The notes under the pieces were generated by a model. That model was not told where the DNA came from, ran no database searches, and worked only from the letters and a program-made list of their open reading frames with translations. Of a stretch of DNA of 10,235 bases, positions 7,751 through 10,235 are shown one piece after another. Origin of the DNA: an uncultured Sphingobacteriia bacterium (lineage in GTDB: Bacteria > Bacteroidota > Bacteroidia > Chitinophagales > Chitinophagaceae). How positions within the stretch are numbered: position 1 is the stretch's first letter; each line of letters opens with the position of its first letter. Location: assembly GCA_945957225.1 (NCBI GenBank), contig CAMFKK010000050.1:1-10235 (forward strand), read 5' to 3'. The position numbers and the translations under genes are program-made.

Positions 7751-8974
7751 ATGCATTTTGATTTTGGTTTCTATAGTAGTATCCTGCTTATCTTTTTTGT
7801 ACATGGTTTGGTTTATTCCTTGCTCTTGTTACAAAAGGGAATCCGTAATGAAACAATTTCTGATCAATGGTTGTCTGGTTTTTTACTTTTAAGTGTATTA
7901 TATATTAGCCCCTGGATGTTGGGTTTTGCAGGATGGTATGATACCCAACCCTATAGAGATATCATTTTTTATGTGACTTTTCAACACTTGTTTTTTATTG
8001 GTCCTGTGATATTCTTTTATGTGCAAAGCCTATTGAATCCCTCATTTCAATTTGGCAAAAAGCATTTTTGGCATTTGCTCCCCGGAATCCTATATCTCTT
8101 ATTTAGCTTATTGGTAGTAGTGGTGGATAAACTGGTTTTGAAAGACTATTATTTTTTGGCTGAAGGAACAGATCTGGAATTTGATACATGGTACCAAGTG
8201 CTTGGCTATTTAAGTATGGCCACTTATTTTGGCTTTAGTATTCGCTATTACTATCTCTATAAACAATTGATGTTGCAAGTTGTTAGCTACGCCGATAGCG
8301 TTCAGTTTAAATGGGTGCGTAATTTTTTATTTGCAATTTTAAGTATCCTGATTCTAAAGTTCATTTTGTTCTTAGTAGGCTCCATCATCTCCATTGCCTA
8401 TATAGGTACTTGGTGGTATTTTTTAGGGTTTAGTATTGCTATGTATTATATAGCTGTATCAGGTTATGCCAATTCTGTTAGAACTAAAATGCGATTCAGT
8501 GCCGATGTCTTGAGCAGTAAATCAGCCTTGCTTTTGCAATATCATACGGTGAATGATGCCCTTGTAGAGGAAGCTGAAATGATTGTGATGGATGATCAAG
8601 TCTCTAGTAAAGAATCAGATGAAACATTTATCCTGGAATGGAAAGACCGGATACAAGAAATGGTGGTGGCGTTTAAAATGTATGAGGAACCGGAACTATC
8701 TCTTACTGATTTAGCCAAAAAACTCAGAACCAACCCTTCTCTTTTGTCCAGGGCCATCAACAAAAGCTTTGACATGAATTTCAATGATTTTGTCAATTAT
8801 TATCGGGTTCAGGCAGTCATGGAAAAACTCAAATTAGGGGAGCAGAAAACCCAAACCTTGCTTTCCATTGCCTATGACTGTGGGTTTAATAGTAAGGCAA
8901 CTTTTAATAGGGCGTTTAAAAAAGCCATGGGAACAAGTCCCAAAACATGGATGGAGCAAGAGGGGCTGGCCTAA
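7751..8974 (+). CDS. Membrane-anchored AraC-family transcriptional regulator (seven predicted TM helices plus C-terminal HTH)
   Basis: A 407-aa protein in two parts. The N-terminal 240 residues are hydrophobic, with about seven predicted membrane helices (roughly 9-27, 41-60, 72-93, 107-128, 148-170, 190-217, 220-238) separated by short polar loops. After an acidic linker (about 250-310), residues 315-403 form an AraC/XylS DNA-binding domain with two helix-turn-helix units: LSLTDLAKKLRTNPSLLSRA, then LLSIAYDCGFNSKATFNRAF followed by the conserved GTSPKTW. It should therefore sit in the inner membrane with its DNA-binding domain in the cytoplasm. The signal sensed is unknown. Such membrane-bound AraC proteins are frequent in Bacteroidota. 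It has its own transcription unit by position: a terminator precedes it and an inverted-repeat region follows. The target could be the receptor gene downstream or the efflux operon upstream; no binding site is proven. The start is the first ATG that places TM1 near the N-terminus. Confidence 0.9.
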   Translation: MHFDFGFYSSILLIFFVHGLVYSLLLLQKGIRNETISDQWLSGFLLLSVLYISPWMLGFAGWYDTQPYRDIIFYVTFQHLFFIGPVIFFYVQSLLNPSFQFGKKHFWHLLPGILYLLFSLLVVVVDKLVLKDYYFLAEGTDLEFDTWYQVLGYLSMATYFGFSIRYYYLYKQLMLQVVSYADSVQFKWVRNFLFAILSILILKFILFLVGSIISIAYIGTWWYFLGFSIAMYYIAVSGYANSVRTKMRFSADVLSSKSALLLQYHTVNDALVEEAEMIVMDDQVSSKESDETFILEWKDRIQEMVVAFKMYEEPELSLTDLAKKLRTNPSLLSRAINKSFDMNFNDFVNYYRVQAVMEKLKLGEQKTQTLLSIAYDCGFNSKATFNRAFKKAMGTSPKTWMEQEGLA

Positions 8975-8997
8975 AACCTGTTTTTAAAATCCTGTAA

Positions 8998-9020
8998 ATC
9001 AAATACTTGCAAGATTTGAT
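8998..9020. promoter_or_regulatory. 23-bp near-perfect inverted repeat downstream of the araC-like gene
   Basis: ATCAAAT (8998-9004) and ATTTGAT (9014-9020) are exact inverted arms. They enclose A plus the palindrome CTTGCAAG, so the whole element is symmetric apart from one extra base. No T-tract follows, so a terminator is unlikely. A protein-binding operator or a weak 3' hairpin of the araC-like transcript are alternatives. A separate 10-bp palindrome, CCAAATTTGG, follows at 9024-9033. Confidence 0.35.
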
Positions 9021-9044
9021 ACCCCAAATTTGGATTGTTCATCA

Positions 9045-9071
9045 TTTGAGACCAATTGAATAGGTCTCAAA
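9045..9071. promoter_or_regulatory. 27-bp inverted repeat (9-bp perfect arms) upstream of the TonB-dependent receptor gene
   Basis: TTTGAGACC (9045-9053) and GGTCTCAAA (9063-9071) are perfect 9-bp inverted arms around a 9-base centre. The arms sit 62 bases before the receptor ATG. A weak -7-like CATATTTG at 9107-9114 would put the dyad about 50-76 bases upstream of transcription start, a position suited to an activator or repressor. It could instead be a terminator hairpin for the araC-like gene, but no U-run follows (ACATTATC). Confidence 0.45.
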
Positions 9072-9132
9072 ACATTATCTGCATCCCTTTAGCTAGACGC
9101 TTAAACCATATTTGTTTCATCAAACCAATCAA

Positions 9133-10235
9133 ATGAAACAAATGCACCAGTTTTTACCCTCTAGCAAAATCCTACCCTGTTTACCAATTGGCATATTAAT
9201 CATTGGTCTTTTGCTGTTAGTGTTACAGTCAACTGCTCAAAATCAGGAATCCAACACCAAAAAAGACAGTGCTCAAAAAACACTATTAAAGGATACTAGC
9301 AAATTAACAGCAGTAAAGGTCTTAGAAGAAGTGGTGGTAAAAAGCCGTAAACCTTTTGTAGAAATGCAAATAGACAAAACCGTTTTGAATGTACAGTCAA
9401 ATTTGGTTGCCAGTAGCGGAACCGTTTTTGAATTGCTTCAGGCTGCACCGGGCATTGCTATTACCAATGAAGAGACCATTAATATGAGTGGCAAGTCTGG
9501 TGTGAATGTTTTAATTGATGGAAGACCCACACAATTGAGTAGCAAGGACCTAGCCAATTGGCTTAAGTCAATGCCAGCAAGTCAGGTTGACAAAGTAGAA
9601 TTGATTAGCAATCCTTCTGCCAAATATGACGCACAGGGTAATGCTGGAATTATCAATATCAAACTCAAAAAGAATAGCCAAAAAGGGTTCAATGGATCAG
9701 TCACTGGAACCTATATTCAAGCCGTGCACCCCAACGCCAATTTTTCTACTGACATGAATCTGCGAGCAGGCAAATGGAATTTTTTTGCCAATGCGGCTGC
9801 TAGAAAATCGCGTCAGAACACAGATGGTGCTATAGATAGAATAGTCAATAGCAATGGAGTGATCAAAAATTTTATCAATAGAACGGTTGACATAGATTCT
9901 TCAAGTAATGTAAATACAAATCTTGGTGCCGATTATTATTTGAACAAACAAAGCAGTTTTGGCATTCTAATTAAGACCAATGAGTACCGCAGTAGTTTGA
10001 TTACACCAGGTACCACTTTGATTCAAAACAATGGAAATACTGATTCCTCTCTTCAAACCCTTAATGATATTAATCAGCAAAATAGCAGAACCAATTATAA
10101 CCTCAACTATCATTATGAAGATAGTTTGGGAAGAGAGTGGAATATAGACGCTGATTATACCAATTACAGAAATAGCAATAATAGTTTGATCAAAACCAAT
10201 CTGCTAAATGCGCAACAAATCAAATATGGCAATAC
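9133..10235 (+). CDS. TonB-dependent receptor / outer-membrane beta-barrel family protein, N-terminal 367 codons (3' end outside window)
   Basis: From the ATG at 9133 the frame stays open to the window edge. A signal peptide with a long hydrophobic core runs to about residue 35 (LQSTA-Q, a signal peptidase I type site). A TonB-box-like LEEVVVKSRK is at about 64-73. A plug domain spans about 75-182, with typical features: VFELLQAAPGI, then GKSGVNVLIDGRP, then KVELISNPSAKYDAQGNAGI and INIKLKK. From about 188 the sequence alternates polar and aromatic residues rich in Asn, Ser and Tyr (GSVTGTYI, RAGKWNFFANAA, NLNYHYEDS), as in barrel strands. By family this resembles the Bacteroidota outer-membrane beta-barrel proteins related to TonB receptors, often around 800 aa. 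Unlike many of them it has no N-terminal carboxypeptidase-regulatory-like domain; only about 28 polar residues separate the signal from the TonB-box region. The ligand is unknown. It follows the membrane AraC gene in the same direction. An alternative start is Met4 at 9142. Confidence 0.88.
   Translation, partial: MKQMHQFLPSSKILPCLPIGILIIGLLLLVLQSTAQNQESNTKKDSAQKTLLKDTSKLTAVKVLEEVVVKSRKPFVEMQIDKTVLNVQSNLVASSGTVFELLQAAPGIAITNEETINMSGKSGVNVLIDGRPTQLSSKDLANWLKSMPASQVDKVELISNPSAKYDAQGNAGIINIKLKKNSQKGFNGSVTGTYIQAVHPNANFSTDMNLRAGKWNFFANAAARKSRQNTDGAIDRIVNSNGVIKNFINRTVDIDSSSNVNTNLGADYYLNKQSSFGILIKTNEYRSSLITPGTTLIQNNGNTDSSLQTLNDINQQNSRTNYNLNYHYEDSLGREWNIDADYTNYRNSNNSLIKTNLLNAQQIKYGN

Noticed and set aside
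7716..7892. A 58-codon plus-strand frame starting right after the terminator T-tract, with a signal-like hydrophobic N-terminus and VVSC
   Set aside because: It overlaps the well-supported regulator gene out of frame for 142 bases. Its hydrophobicity mirrors the T-rich codons of the regulator's first membrane helix, and it has no independent support.
1..10235. CRISPR arrays, insertion-sequence ends, tRNA/rRNA genes, phage or toxin-antitoxin genes
   Set aside because: No regularly spaced repeats, transposase motifs, cloverleaf-like sequences or small paired genes were seen. Codon use and style look uniform across the window.

Overview
The window looks like chromosomal DNA of a member of the Bacteroidota, probably the Chitinophagaceae or a near relative. 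It is AT-rich. Several start sites have no clear Shine-Dalgarno sequence, and upstream regions carry TAnnTTTG-like -7 boxes. It encodes envelope lipoproteins with short lipoboxes, an AraC regulator fused to a multi-helix membrane domain, and a TonB-dependent-type outer-membrane protein of the kind common in this phylum. The family is inferred from protein style only; there is no rRNA or marker gene to confirm it.

Layout. Positions 1-1520 (minus strand) hold an ABC-type export module: a lipoprotein membrane-fusion (adaptor) protein, followed with a 4-base ATGA overlap by the first 139 codons of an FtsX/MacB-type ABC permease that leaves the window at its left edge. Positions 1521-1733 are a divergent intergenic region with candidate promoters on both strands and a 15-bp dyad. 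Positions 1734-7549 (plus strand) are a complete tripartite RND efflux operon: adaptor lipoprotein, HAE1/AcrB-type inner-membrane pump, and NodT/TolC-type outer-membrane factor. The genes are tightly packed, with a 31-bp gap and then an overlap. A strong intrinsic terminator lies at 7688-7715. A membrane-anchored AraC-family regulator (7751-8974) follows only 35 bp after the terminator. A 158-bp region rich in inverted repeats then leads into an outer-membrane beta-barrel/TonB-dependent receptor gene that starts at 9133 and runs off the right edge.

How they may work together. Two energetically different envelope exporters, one ATP-driven and one proton-driven, are transcribed back to back from one control region, each with its own adaptor lipoprotein. 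The RND set can form a complete inner membrane to outer membrane conduit. The ABC set has no outer-membrane factor in view and could be self-contained or borrow the NodT protein. The AraC-type regulator with seven predicted membrane helices is the only regulator in the window. It could act on the efflux operon upstream, on the outer-membrane receptor downstream, or on neither.

I see no mobile element, CRISPR array, RNA gene or broken gene. No clearly new system is evident. The points most worth checking are the Asp-to-Asn change in the pump's proton-relay motif, the shared divergent control region, the terminator sitting almost on the araC start, and the cluster of dyads upstream of the receptor gene.
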